Assembly: GCA_910585355.1 (NCBI GenBank)
Contig: CAJUDN010000017.1
Location: 1-43,775 of the forward strand
From: an uncultured Lachnospiraceae bacterium
Lineage (GTDB): Bacteria > Bacillota_A > Clostridia > Lachnospirales > Lachnospiraceae
Length of the DNA: 43,775 nucleotides
Direction of reading: 5' to 3'
The position numbers were made by a program, and so were the translations under genes. Below are positions 16,203-24,683 of the stretch, one piece after another. A model generated the notes under the pieces. The model was not told where the DNA came from, ran no database searches, and saw only the letters and a program-made list of their open reading frames with translations. Numbering within the stretch: the first letter of the stretch is position 1; each line of letters opens with the position of its first letter.

Positions 16203-19200
16203 GACAGATCATATTCGTAAAATATAATCGGACCAGGGCAGAAAAGTTCCAGTTAAAAACCGTCATTGCTTGTCAGGACGGAGGGCTTTCCGTGGAGAAG
16301 ACCGCCCTCACAGAGGAGGGGCGGGCCCATATTTTGTCCTTTGGGGAAAAATATGAAAAAATTAAAGGTCTGAATCCGGGGATCTGCTTTTTAAAACCGG
16401 AGTTTCTTTCTGAGGGGAAAACGGTGCGGTTCCCTTATATTACGGGGAAAACCATCGGAGATGCGCTGGGAGAGGAAATCCGAATGGGCGAAGTGCCTTA
16501 TAAAGCCTTAAAGGAAGCCATGGCCCTGGTATTCCCGGAGGACTTTGGGGAAGGAAAAGACGAAAATGTCCGGGAAAGCTTTGTCCCCGGAGAGGCATTC
16601 TGCTCCGTATTCGGAGAGATACCGCCCATGACAGACCGGGTGGTACCCGTTTCCAATGTGGATGGCCTGTTTGAAAACCTGATGGTGTCTGACGGCGTTG
16701 TGTATGGCATTGATTATGAGTGGGTGTTCGATTTTCCGATTCCTGCGAGGTTTCTTCATTTCAGAAATCTTCTTTACTTTTACCGCCGCTATGAAAAGAT
16801 TCTTACAGCCGGACAGGAAGAAATTTTTGAAGCTTTTGGAATCGGAAAAGAGGAGCAGCAAGTGTTTTTCACCATGGAAGAGCATTTCCAGTCCTATGTC
16901 CACGGCGAGGGCCGTTTCCAGTATATGAAGCGGTACGAGCAGCCCGCAAAAACCCTGGAATTTCTTCTGGACCGGGAGAGCGAGCTTTATAAGGTGAAGG
17001 AATGGTGCGAGGCCTTAAAGCAGGAGATTGCGGAGAAAGATGTGACAATTGTCAAACAGCAGGAGGTCCAGCGGCTTACCAATAACCATGTGGCAAATCT
17101 GGACGTGATTATTGGAGATCTCCGGAGGGAGAATGCAGAGATTGCAAAAACGCTCCAGTATCTGGCAAAGCATGAGTCCATTGTGTGGAAAGTCCTTAGA
17201 AAATGCCACCGTCTTGTGGAAAAAGTTATGCCTAAGGGGACCAGGAAAAGAAAGGTGCTCACTTACTTTAAAAATACCATGTTCCACCCGAAAAAATACG
17301 GAAAGCTTTACTTTTCCGCGGAAGGGAGGAACCGGATTCGCGGCGATTTTAAGATCGGCGAGGGGTATCTGGAGCATGGAAAGCTGCGTTTTACAAGGTT
17401 TGAGAATCCGGCGGTATCCATTGTGATTCCTGTTTACAATCAGATTCACTATACGTATGCCTGCCTGTTATCCATTCTGGAACATACGGCGGATGTGACT
17501 TATGAGGTTATCATTGCCGACGACGTGTCCACCGACGCCACGAAGGAGCTTGACAGGTATGTGGAAAATGTGGTGGTCTGCCGCAATTCCACGAATCAGG
17601 GCTTTTTAAGAAATTGCAACAACGCCGCCAAAGCAGCCAGGGGCAGATATGTCATGTTTTTAAACAATGACACCCAGGTGACGCCTGGATGGCTTTCGTC
17701 CCTGGTGAACCTGATAGAATCGGATTCTTCTATTGGTATGGTGGGCTCCAAGCTGGTTTACCCGGACGGACGGCTTCAGGAGGCCGGAGGAATTATCTGG
17801 AGCGACGGCTCCGGGTGGAATTACGGACGGCTGGATGACTCAGACAAGGCAGAGTATAATTATGTAAAAGACGTGGACTATATTTCCGGCGCGGCCATTC
17901 TTCTTTCTGTGGATTTATGGAAGCAAATTGGCGGTTTTGACGACAGGTTTGCGCCTGCTTACTGTGAGGATTCGGATTTGGCCTTCGAGGTAAGAAAGGC
18001 CGGATACCGGGTCGTGTACCAGCCGCTTTCCAAGGTGATTCACTTTGAAGGCATCTCCAACGGAACGGATGTGAACGGCACGGGACTGAAACGGTACCAG
18101 GTGGAAAACAGCAGGAAGTTAAAGGAAAAATGGGCGGACGAATTTAAAAAGCAGTGCGTCAATACAGGAAATCCCAATCCCTTCCGGGCGAGAGAGCGGA
18201 GCCAGGGGAAGCCGCTGATTCTTGTGGTGGACCATTATGTGCCTACCTTTGACAGGGATGCGGGCTCCAAGACCACATACCAGTATCTGAAAATGTTCAT
18301 CAAAAAGGGATATGTGGTGAAATTCCTGGGAGATAATTTCCTCCATGAGGAGCCGTATTCTACGGTGCTTCAGCAGATGGGCGTGGAAATCCTCTATGGA
18401 CCAGAATATCAGTCCGGTATCTGGGACTGGATTACGAAGAACAAGGATGAGATTGATTTTGCCTATCTGAACCGGCCCCATATTGCCACGAAATATGTGG
18501 ATTTTATCCGTCAGAATACCAATATTAAAATTATTTATTACGGGCATGACCTGCATTTCTTACGGGAGTATAGGGAGTATGAGCTGACAGGAGATATCCA
18601 GAAAAAACGGGATTCTGATTACTGGAAGTCCATTGAATTTTCTCTGATGGAAAAGGCGGCGATGGCCTATTATCCGTCTTATGTGGAGGAAAATGCCATC
18701 CATGAGGTGAAACCGGAGACTAAGGTGAAGGCGGTCACCGCTTATGTGTATGAAACCTTCCTGGAAAATATCGATATGGACTTTTCAAAGCGGGAAGGAC
18801 TCTTGTTTGTGGGAGGCTTCGCGCATCCGCCCAACGCGGACGCGGTGCTCTGGTTTGCAAAGGAGATTTTCCCGCTGATCCGGGAGAAAATTGAGGTTCT
18901 GTTTTACGTAGTCGGTTCCAAGGTGACAGAGGAAATTAAGGCTCTGGAGCAGCCGGGAAACGGGATTATTGTGAAGGGCTTTGTGACAGAGGAGGAGCTT
19001 TCTGCTCTGTACGCGGGCTGCCGCCTGGTAGTGGTGCCGCTGCGGTATGGCGCAGGAGTAAAAGGAAAGGTTGTGGAGGCCATCTACAATGGTTCGGTAA
19101 TTGTGACTACCGCCATCGGTGCGGAGGGGATTCCTCAGGCGGAGCGGGTCATGAAAACGGCCGATGAGCCGGAGGCCTTTGCAGAGCAGGTGGTGAATCT

Positions 19201-19312
19201 CTATGCAGATCCGGAGGCCTGTGCGTCCATGGCTGCGGAGACGCAGAAATATATCAGAGAGTATTTCAGCGTGGATGCTGCCTGGGATGTGATTAAAGAT
19301 GATTTTACGTAA
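16199..19312 (+). CDS. Multidomain protein: kinase-like, coiled coil, GT2, GT4
   Basis: A protein of 1,037 codons including stop. Residues 1 to about 250 resemble a small-molecule or protein kinase fold: Lys34 in VEKTAL, a hinge-like VRFPYITGKTIGDAL, a catalytic-loop-like VDGLFEN (Asp155, Asn160) and a metal-site GIDYEW (Asp172). About 255-340 is charged and heptad-like (coiled coil). About 405-640 is a GT2 domain (VSIVIPVYNQ, IIADDVSTD, FLNNDTQV, YCEDSDLAF). About 670 to the end is a GT-B/GT4 domain with a GAGVKGKVVEAI nucleotide-binding segment. I chose the ATG at 16199 because it overlaps the methyltransferase stop; an in-frame ATG at 16133 lies inside that gene. Methyltransferase, kinase and coiled coil appear in the same order as in WbdD. 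The kinase call is by eye and the least certain part. Confidence 0.88.
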   Translation: MRQIIFVKYNRTRAEKFQLKTVIACQDGGLSVEKTALTEEGRAHILSFGEKYEKIKGLNPGICFLKPEFLSEGKTVRFPYITGKTIGDALGEEIRMGEVPYKALKEAMALVFPEDFGEGKDENVRESFVPGEAFCSVFGEIPPMTDRVVPVSNVDGLFENLMVSDGVVYGIDYEWVFDFPIPARFLHFRNLLYFYRRYEKILTAGQEEIFEAFGIGKEEQQVFFTMEEHFQSYVHGEGRFQYMKRYEQPAKTLEFLLDRESELYKVKEWCEALKQEIAEKDVTIVKQQEVQRLTNNHVANLDVIIGDLRRENAEIAKTLQYLAKHESIVWKVLRKCHRLVEKVMPKGTRKRKVLTYFKNTMFHPKKYGKLYFSAEGRNRIRGDFKIGEGYLEHGKLRFTRFENPAVSIVIPVYNQIHYTYACLLSILEHTADVTYEVIIADDVSTDATKELDRYVENVVVCRNSTNQGFLRNCNNAAKAARGRYVMFLNNDTQVTPGWLSSLVNLIESDSSIGMVGSKLVYPDGRLQEAGGIIWSDGSGWNYGRLDDSDKAEYNYVKDVDYISGAAILLSVDLWKQIGGFDDRFAPAYCEDSDLAFEVRKAGYRVVYQPLSKVIHFEGISNGTDVNGTGLKRYQVENSRKLKEKWADEFKKQCVNTGNPNPFRARERSQGKPLILVVDHYVPTFDRDAGSKTTYQYLKMFIKKGYVVKFLGDNFLHEEPYSTVLQQMGVEILYGPEYQSGIWDWITKNKDEIDFAYLNRPHIATKYVDFIRQNTNIKIIYYGHDLHFLREYREYELTGDIQKKRDSDYWKSIEFSLMEKAAMAYYPSYVEENAIHEVKPETKVKAVTAYVYETFLENIDMDFSKREGLLFVGGFAHPPNADAVLWFAKEIFPLIREKIEVLFYVVGSKVTEEIKALEQPGNGIIVKGFVTEEELSALYAGCRLVVVPLRYGAGVKGKVVEAIYNGSVIVTTAIGAEGIPQAERVMKTADEPEAFAEQVVNLYADPEACASMAAETQKYIREYFSVDAAWDVIKDDFT

Positions 19313-19340
19313 TGGTAACGTTTTTACAAAGGAGTAAGGA

Positions 19341-19442
19341 ATGAAGAGAGGCAGACCTTCCGGGAACTGTGTAACCAGGCAGGTCAGCCTTTTCCTTCGC
19401 ACTCTTGAAAATGTATTCTCATCAAAACAGAACGGTATTTAA
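19341..19442 (+). CDS. Possible 33-residue ORF, perhaps a gene remnant
   Basis: A 33-residue frame starting MKRGRPSGNC and ending at a TAA. A strong AGGAGTAAGG lies immediately upstream, only 28 bases after the glycan gene stops. The peptide matches nothing I know and has no membrane segment. It could be a real small protein, or the preserved 5' end of a gene whose remainder has been deleted, since convergent fabG-like sequence begins 25 bases later. Confidence 0.25.
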   Translation: MKRGRPSGNCVTRQVSLFLRTLENVFSSKQNGI

Positions 19443-19466
19443 GATGGGTGATACCAGGCCGCCTGT

Positions 19467-20195
19467 TTAAATCCATCCTCCGTCAAATTTAATCACTTGT
19501 CCGGTCAGATAAGCAGGGGATTCTGTGAGGGAGAGGACCATACGGGCCACTTCGTCCGGAGTTCCCATGCGGCCTGCCGGGACTTCTTCTAAAAGAGCGC
19601 TGGCTTCTTCTTCGGACAGGAAATGGTTCATGTCCGTGTCAATAGCTCCGCAGGCGATGGCGTTGACCTGAATACGGGAGGGGGCCAGTTCTTTGGCGAG
19701 GGCTTTCGTGAGGGCGTTGACGCCGCCCTTGGAGGCCGAGTAGGCAGCTTCGCAGGAGGCGCCGCAGACGCCCCAGACGGAGGAGATATTGATGATATGG
19801 CCAGCCTGCTTTTGAATCATGGAAGGGATGGACAGCTTGCAGCAGTGAAAGACCGAGGATAAGTTGGCGGCAATCAGGTTGTTCCACTCCTCAAAGCCCA
19901 TGTCTTGCAAGAGTCCGACACGGGAGATTCCGGCGTTGTTTACCAGAATGTCCACAGAACCGAAGGTTTTTGATATCTCTTCAAACAGGCGGATGCAGTC
20001 CTCTTTTTTCCCAACATCCGCACATACGGCCAGACAGGGAGCGCCGAGGGCTTTTATCTCTTTTTCCACCTCTTTTAAGGCGGGGAGGCTGCGGGCGCAG
20101 TTGATTACAACGGAAAAGTCCAGAGAGGCGTATTTTAAAGCGATGGCTCTGCCGATTCCGCGGGAGGAACCTGTAACAAGGACGGTTTTTGACAT
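19467..20195 (-). CDS. SDR oxidoreductase, YmfI (EF-P 5-aminopentanone reductase) / FabG type
   Basis: Classical short-chain dehydrogenase, 242 residues. The NADP-binding TGSSRGIG (9-16), NNAG (86-89) and catalytic Ser139, Tyr152 and Lys156 are all present. The INISSVWGVCGASCE block and TDMN near residue 190 match the YmfI group, which in Bacillus reduces 5-aminopentanone on elongation factor P, more closely than FabG of fatty-acid synthesis. No acyl-carrier-protein genes are nearby, which supports this. I chose the ATG at 20195 with AGGAGT upstream (minus strand); an upstream in-frame ATG at 20399 would add 68 residues unlike the family. Gene symbol withheld because the paralogue cannot be fixed by eye. 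Confidence 0.88.
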   Translation of the reverse strand: MSKTVLVTGSSRGIGRAIALKYASLDFSVVINCARSLPALKEVEKEIKALGAPCLAVCADVGKKEDCIRLFEEISKTFGSVDILVNNAGISRVGLLQDMGFEEWNNLIAANLSSVFHCCKLSIPSMIQKQAGHIINISSVWGVCGASCEAAYSASKGGVNALTKALAKELAPSRIQVNAIACGAIDTDMNHFLSEEEASALLEEVPAGRMGTPDEVARMVLSLTESPAYLTGQVIKFDGGWI

Positions 20196-20237
20196 GGACG
20201 GGACTCCTTTCAATGGGGAAATGCGGTTCTTCTGGTT

Positions 20238-20266
20238 ATTATACACACTCTTTCGTGTCTTTTCCA
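20238..20266 (-). promoter_or_regulatory. Sigma-A promoter of the SDR gene
   Basis: On the minus strand, TGGAAA (20261-20266) and TATAAT (20238-20243) are separated by 17 bases, 43 bases upstream of the SDR start. The -10 is perfect and the -35 matches four of six. A perfect inverted repeat atgcaa-aac-ttgcat lies just upstream (20275-20289) and could bind a regulator. Confidence 0.6.
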
Positions 20267-20274
20267 CAGGGAGA

Positions 20275-20289
20275 ATGCAAAACTTGCAT
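20275..20289. promoter_or_regulatory. Short palindrome upstream of the SDR promoter
   Basis: Perfect 6-bp arms (atgcaa/ttgcat) around a 3-base spacer, nine bases upstream of the -35. This is the size and position of an activator site, but a 6-bp palindrome can occur by chance. Confidence 0.3.
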
Positions 20290-20451
20290 CTTTCTGTGGG
20301 GGATGTTACAATGAAGGCATCTGCGAAAGAGAAAACGGAATATAGGTGGGACCATGGGATGCGGCGGCCGCACTTTCTGGCGAGGGATGGGGTTGCCACA
20401 ATAATGCCTGGTTTACTGCACGGAAACTATTTGTACTATTTCGGGAGGACA

Positions 20452-20571
20452 TGATATAATGTCGATAGACATTATATCAGCGCCGATTCGCGTCCGCCTA
20501 AAAGGCGGACAAACTCTTTAGCGAATTGAGTGCATCCAGCGGAGTATATTATGTCGCAGACACGATATACT
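20452..20571. repeat. Three consecutive inverted repeats upstream of trxB
   Basis: Hairpin 1: tgatataatgtc / gacattatatca, 12-bp perfect arms with a 4-base loop (20452-20479). Hairpin 2: gtccgcct / aggcggac, 8-bp arms with a 3-base loop (20492-20510). Hairpin 3: agtatat..tgtc / gaca..atatact, 11 of 13 pairs with a 3-base loop (20543-20571). None is followed by a T-run, so they are not ordinary terminators. The block looks like a palindromic repeat unit or a processed RNA. Confidence 0.75.
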
Positions 20572-20649
20572 AAATTGTAAATGTGTCGTCTGTATTTTTC
20601 AGGCGGGAGTTTCCGCCAGGAACAGCAGATTTGAAGATCGGAGGAAAGA

Positions 20650-21612
20650 ATGGAACAGATTTATGATCTTGTGATTCTTGGTTCCGGCCCGGCAGGGCTT
20701 GGAGCTTCCATATATGCCAAAAGGGCGGACTTAAAGACTTTGGTGATCGAAAAGGAAATGGTCAGCGGAGGTCAGGTTTTAACTACCTATGAGGTGGATA
20801 ACTATGCGGGACTTCCGGGAATCGGCGGTTTTGATCTTGGAATGAAATTCCGGGAACATGCCGATAAGCTGGAGGTTCCATTTGCCGAGGATACCGTACT
20901 TAAAATTGAACCGGCAGATTTGGCAGAAAATGAGCTGGTGCAGGCAGCAGAGGCCGGTGCAAAGCTCTGGCAGGTGGTGGGAGAAAACAGCGCCTATCTT
21001 GCAAAAACCGTAATTCTTGCCACCGGAGCCCGCCACAGAAAGCTTGGGATACCTGGTGAGGAGGAGCTTTCCGGAATGGGCGTTTCCTACTGCGCCACTT
21101 GTGACGGGGCATTTTTCAAAAAGAAAACTACTGCCGTTATCGGCGGCGGGGATGTGGCTATCGAGGATGCCATTTTCCTGGCCAGACTCTGTGAAAAGGT
21201 ATACCTGATTCACAGACGGGATGAACTGCGTGGGGCAAAAAGCCTTCAGAATAAGCTGATGGCCATGGAAAATGTGGCAATTATCTGGGATACGGTGGTG
21301 GATTCTATCAATGGAACAGATAAGGTGGCTTCTCTGAACCTGTCCAATAAAAAGACTGGAGAAAAAAAGGAAATTTCCGTGGACGGCGTTTTTATCGCTG
21401 TGGGGATTTCGCCCAATACGGGAGCCTTTGAAGGAGTTGTGGAAATGGATGCGGGCGGATATGTGAAGGCCGGAGAAGACGGACGGACCTCAGCGGCCGG
21501 AATTTTTGCGGCCGGAGATTTAAGAACCAAGAACCTCCGCCAGATTGTGACTGCGGTGGCAGACGGGGCCAACTGTGTGAGCAGCGTGGAACGGTATCTG
21601 AACGAACAGTAG
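20650..21612 (+). CDS. trxB: Thioredoxin-disulfide reductase
   Basis: Low-molecular-weight FAD flavoprotein that reduces thioredoxin using NADPH, 320 residues, family length. The N-terminal FAD motif is LGSGPAGLGASIYA (10-23), the redox-active disulfide is CATC (Cys148, Cys151) in SYCATCDG, the NADPH site is GGGDVAIEDA with the HRRDELRG phosphate-binding block, and the C-terminal FAD block is FAAGDLR. Strong GGAGG upstream. The NlpC/P60 hydrolase starts 16 bases downstream and may be cotranscribed, although there is no obvious functional link. Confidence 0.95.
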   Translation: MEQIYDLVILGSGPAGLGASIYAKRADLKTLVIEKEMVSGGQVLTTYEVDNYAGLPGIGGFDLGMKFREHADKLEVPFAEDTVLKIEPADLAENELVQAAEAGAKLWQVVGENSAYLAKTVILATGARHRKLGIPGEEELSGMGVSYCATCDGAFFKKKTTAVIGGGDVAIEDAIFLARLCEKVYLIHRRDELRGAKSLQNKLMAMENVAIIWDTVVDSINGTDKVASLNLSNKKTGEKKEISVDGVFIAVGISPNTGAFEGVVEMDAGGYVKAGEDGRTSAAGIFAAGDLRTKNLRQIVTAVADGANCVSSVERYLNEQ

Positions 21613-21628
21613 GGAAAGAAGGACTTCA

Positions 21629-23029
21629 ATGAGAAAAGCAGGAAGAATACTGGCGGTGGGATGTTCCCTGGCGATGCTGACCGCAATGGTGTCCTACGGG
21701 AATGTGACCGGCGGTACGGTAAGAGTCAGTCCAAGACTGGGTATTCCTGTGGTGGCATCCACGGAATCGTCCTATGCCGACGTGGCAATTTCCCATGTGA
21801 GCAATTACGTGAATGTGCGGACGGAACCAAACACCACCAGCAGTATTGTGGGAAAGATTTATAATAACTGTGCCGCCAAAATCCTGTCCACGGTGGATGG
21901 GGAAGGCGGCAGATGGTATCAGATTCAGTCCGGTACCGTCAATGGATACATCAAGGCAGAATATTTTATCACAGGCGCCGAAGCGGAAAAAATCGCCAAA
22001 AAAGTCGGCACCGTTTACATAACCGTGAATACAGATTCCTTAAGGCTCAGAGAAGAACCCAATACCACCAGCAGGACACTGACTCTGCTCTCCCGGGATG
22101 CAGAATACATAGCTCTGAAGGAAGAGGGGGACTTTGTGGAGATCCAGGTGGATGCGGATTTAGCCGGATATGTCCATAAGGATTATGTACAGCAGCGGGT
22201 GGAATTTGAACAGGCTGTGAGTCTGGAGGAAGAAAAACAGAAAAGAGAAGAGGCTGAACAGCGAAAGAAAGAGGCAGAAGAAGCTATCGCCGCCATGGAA
22301 CAGCTCAGGAAAGAAGCAGAACAGGCCCAGACGGAACCCGTTTCGGAGACTCTGGGAGCGGCAGAGTCCACGGAGTCTATCGGAATCATTGCAGCCAATC
22401 CCAATGAGACCAGGGCTTCGGAGACTGAAAATTCTTTTTCCGAAGGTGAATCCGGCACGGCACAGGGAGCAGAAGCTGCAGCGCCCGCAGAAACCGGAAT
22501 TGCGGCGGGGAACCGGAATGGACCTGGCGGACAGGGGACAGCGGGTTCCGTAAAGATTGGTCCGGGAGCTGAGTTTAGCCCGGGAGTCGATGCAGGCCCG
22601 GAAGCCGGGGAAGATTCTCTGGCGGACAATGAAACACAGGAGGGCCCGGGAGGCGAAAAACTCACTTCAGCGACCAGAACGGCCATGGTGGCCTATGCGA
22701 AGCAGTTTCTTGGTAATCCTTATGTGTACGGCGGGACAAGTCTTACGGAGGGAGCGGATTGCTCCGGATTTACCATGCGGCTCTATGAACATTTCGGCAT
22801 TGATATAGGCCGCAGCTCCAGGGACCAGGCAGTAAAAGGAAGGGAAATTCCCATTGAGTCCGTACAGCCGGGGGACCTTTTGTTCTATGCCAGCGGCGAC
22901 TATATAAACCATGTGGCTATGTATGTGGGCGGGGGACAGATTATCCACGCCAGTACGAAAAAAACAGGAATCACCATGTGTACAGCCTATTATCGAACAC
23001 CGTATAAAGCTGTAACATTTTTAGATTAA
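21629..23029 (+). CDS. Secreted SH3b-NlpC/P60 peptidoglycan hydrolase
   Basis: Predicted cell-wall endopeptidase, 466 residues. It starts with a signal peptide (RKAGRILAVGCSLAMLTAMV). Two bacterial SH3 domains follow (about 50-115 and 125-190; both contain the VR/LR-EPNTTS repeat). A Glu/Lys/Gln-rich coiled segment (about 193-235) leads to a Gly/Ala/Glu-rich flexible linker (about 236-345). The C-terminal NlpC/P60 domain has the catalytic Cys378 in GADCSGF, His428 in INHVAMYVG and a third polar residue His440 in IIHAS. It probably cleaves D-Glu-diaminopimelate stem-peptide bonds; the linker would let the enzyme span the wall. It lies 21 bases upstream of sdaAB. Confidence 0.93.
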   Translation: MRKAGRILAVGCSLAMLTAMVSYGNVTGGTVRVSPRLGIPVVASTESSYADVAISHVSNYVNVRTEPNTTSSIVGKIYNNCAAKILSTVDGEGGRWYQIQSGTVNGYIKAEYFITGAEAEKIAKKVGTVYITVNTDSLRLREEPNTTSRTLTLLSRDAEYIALKEEGDFVEIQVDADLAGYVHKDYVQQRVEFEQAVSLEEEKQKREEAEQRKKEAEEAIAAMEQLRKEAEQAQTEPVSETLGAAESTESIGIIAANPNETRASETENSFSEGESGTAQGAEAAAPAETGIAAGNRNGPGGQGTAGSVKIGPGAEFSPGVDAGPEAGEDSLADNETQEGPGGEKLTSATRTAMVAYAKQFLGNPYVYGGTSLTEGADCSGFTMRLYEHFGIDIGRSSRDQAVKGREIPIESVQPGDLLFYASGDYINHVAMYVGGGQIIHASTKKTGITMCTAYYRTPYKAVTFLD

Positions 23030-23050
23030 TAAGCAGGAGGGGTTAATAGT

Positions 23051-23728
23051 ATGAACGAAATTGGAACCTTTGACATTTTGGGGCCGAATATGATCGGACC
23101 TTCCAGCTCCCACACGGCGGGCGCGCTGAGGATTGCGTTCATCGCCGGAAAAATGATCGGAAAAGCCGTGTCTGTGAAATTTGTGCTGTATGGTTCCTTT
23201 GCAAGAACTTACCATGGGCATGGTACGGATCGGGCGCTGGTGGGAGGAATTCTCGGATATCATCCGGATGATGAGCGAATCCGCGATTCCTTTGAACATG
23301 CGAAAAAAGCGGGACTGGAATTTTCCTTTGAAGAAAATTTTACCGACAAAGAAATTTATCCTAACACCGTCGATATCTATGTAAAAGATGAGAACGGCGC
23401 TTCCCTGTCCCTCCGTGGAAAATCCATTGGAGGCGGAAATGCCGTGATCACAAGACTCAACGGCGTAGATGTGGAGCTGACCGGAAATTACAGTACGATG
23501 GTCATTGAGCACATAGACAAGAAGGGGACGCTGGCATTTGTTACTACGGTGCTCAGCGCTTATGATTTAAATATCGGCTCCCTTCGCCTTTATCGGGAAA
23601 GCAAAGGAAAAATTGCATATGCCATCATTGAGGTGGACAGCGATGTTCCAGGCCAGATGGTAAGTGCCATCCGCGGTTTCGAGGCTGTGAGGAATGTGCT
23701 TCTGGTACCGGCGATTAAACTGGATTAA
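23051..23728 (+). CDS. sdaAB: L-serine dehydratase, beta subunit
   Basis: One of two subunits of the [4Fe-4S] L-serine ammonia-lyase, which converts serine to pyruvate and ammonia. The GPSSSHTAG motif (16-24) is the family signature. The C-terminal 80 residues form an ACT domain (STMVIEHIDKKGTLAFVTTV onward) that probably senses serine. Length is 225 residues, as usual. The ATG is preceded by AGGAGGGG, and the alpha subunit starts 12 bases downstream, so the two are translated together. Confidence 0.95.
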   Translation: MNEIGTFDILGPNMIGPSSSHTAGALRIAFIAGKMIGKAVSVKFVLYGSFARTYHGHGTDRALVGGILGYHPDDERIRDSFEHAKKAGLEFSFEENFTDKEIYPNTVDIYVKDENGASLSLRGKSIGGGNAVITRLNGVDVELTGNYSTMVIEHIDKKGTLAFVTTVLSAYDLNIGSLRLYRESKGKIAYAIIEVDSDVPGQMVSAIRGFEAVRNVLLVPAIKLD

Positions 23729-23740
23729 GGGGGGAACGGT

Positions 23741-24628
23741 ATGAATTTTATCAATGGAGCAGAACTCCTGGCGTACTGCGAAAAAGAAAATAAAAAGATA
23801 TCTGAGGCTATGTTTGAGCGTGAGACTACGTATTTGGAGCAGAATGCAGAAAAGACAAAGGCCAGGATGAAAAAGGCATATTCCATCATGCAGGCGGCAG
23901 TGAAAAAGCCCATGAACGAAGATATTGTCAGCATGGGCGGCATGATCGGCGGCGAAAGCAAAAAGCTGCATGCTCTAAGGGCGGAAGGAAAAAATATCTG
24001 CGGAGAAGTGGTTTCTAAAGCTATTGCCTACGCAGTGGGAGTTCTGGAGGTTAATGCCTCCATGGGACTTATTGTGGCGGCGCCGACGGCCGGTTCTTCC
24101 GGCGTTATTCCGGGCGTTCTCTGCACCCTTCAAGAAGAGCATGGATTTACGGACGACGAGATTTGCCAGGCGCTTTTTAACGCGGCGGCAATCGGATATT
24201 TGATCACAAGAAATGCGACCACAGCGGGAGCAGAGGGCGGCTGTCAGGCGGAGGTGGGCTCCGCCAGCGCCATGGCGGCTTCCGCGGCCGTGGAGCTTCT
24301 GGGGGGCACTCCGAGACAGTGTATGGATGCGGCCTCTTTTGCCATGGTAAATATTCTGGGACTGGTCTGCGACCCCATCGGGGGCCTGGTGGAAAATCCC
24401 TGCCAGAACAGGAACGCCATGGGGGCCTCCAATGCTTTGATTTCCGCGGAGCTTTCTCTGGCAGGCATTAAGAGCATCACGCCTATTGATGAGACAATTG
24501 CCGTCATGTATGCCGTGGGAAGATCGCTCCCCTCCGAACTCAGGGAAACATCTCTGGGCGGAATGGCAGTGGCAAAGAGCGCGTGTGAGACCTGTATGGC
24601 CTGCGCGGAAAAGAGAAGAAAAAAATAG
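23741..24628 (+). CDS. sdaAA: L-serine dehydratase, alpha subunit
   Basis: Iron-sulfur catalytic subunit, 295 residues. It has the conserved AAPTAGSSGVIPG block, TAGAEGGCQAEVGSA, CDPIGGLVENPCQNRN and, near the C-terminus, CETCMAC. The Cys residues in the last three supply cluster ligands in this family. It pairs with sdaAB directly upstream and ends in a clear terminator ten bases later. The two genes allow serine fermentation to pyruvate. Confidence 0.95.
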   Translation: MNFINGAELLAYCEKENKKISEAMFERETTYLEQNAEKTKARMKKAYSIMQAAVKKPMNEDIVSMGGMIGGESKKLHALRAEGKNICGEVVSKAIAYAVGVLEVNASMGLIVAAPTAGSSGVIPGVLCTLQEEHGFTDDEICQALFNAAAIGYLITRNATTAGAEGGCQAEVGSASAMAASAAVELLGGTPRQCMDAASFAMVNILGLVCDPIGGLVENPCQNRNAMGASNALISAELSLAGIKSITPIDETIAVMYAVGRSLPSELRETSLGGMAVAKSACETCMACAEKRRKK

Positions 24629-24637
24629 ATGGAAAGC

Positions 24638-24683
24638 AAAAAGACCTGAGTCGGTGCAGGAGAGCGCCGGTTCAGGTCTTTTT
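24638..24683. terminator. Bidirectional intrinsic terminator
   Basis: 12-bp perfect stem aaaaagacctga / tcaggtcttttt with a further inner stem cggtgc/gcgccg (one wobble) and A/T runs on both sides. It closes sdaAA (plus) and the XRE gene (minus), whose stop codon overlaps the T-run. Confidence 0.93.

Larger units (their letters stand above)
20196..20649. other. Intergenic region between the SDR gene and trxB
   Basis: This 454-base divergent interval contains the SDR promoter, three stacked inverted repeats (20452-20571) and the trxB ribosome binding site. A 47-residue plus-strand frame (20311-20454) has a GGGG upstream but ends exactly where the first hairpin begins; I do not call it a gene. 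Confidence 0.5.

Noticed and set aside
19467..20195. FabG of fatty-acid synthesis
   Set aside because: No fab or acpP genes accompany it, and its catalytic region resembles YmfI more. FabG remains an alternative.
19864..20454. 196-residue plus-strand frame opposite the SDR gene
   Set aside because: Most of it is the antisense of the SDR coding sequence. Its unshared tail (20311-20454) has a weak GGGG site but ends at a hairpin and matches no family.
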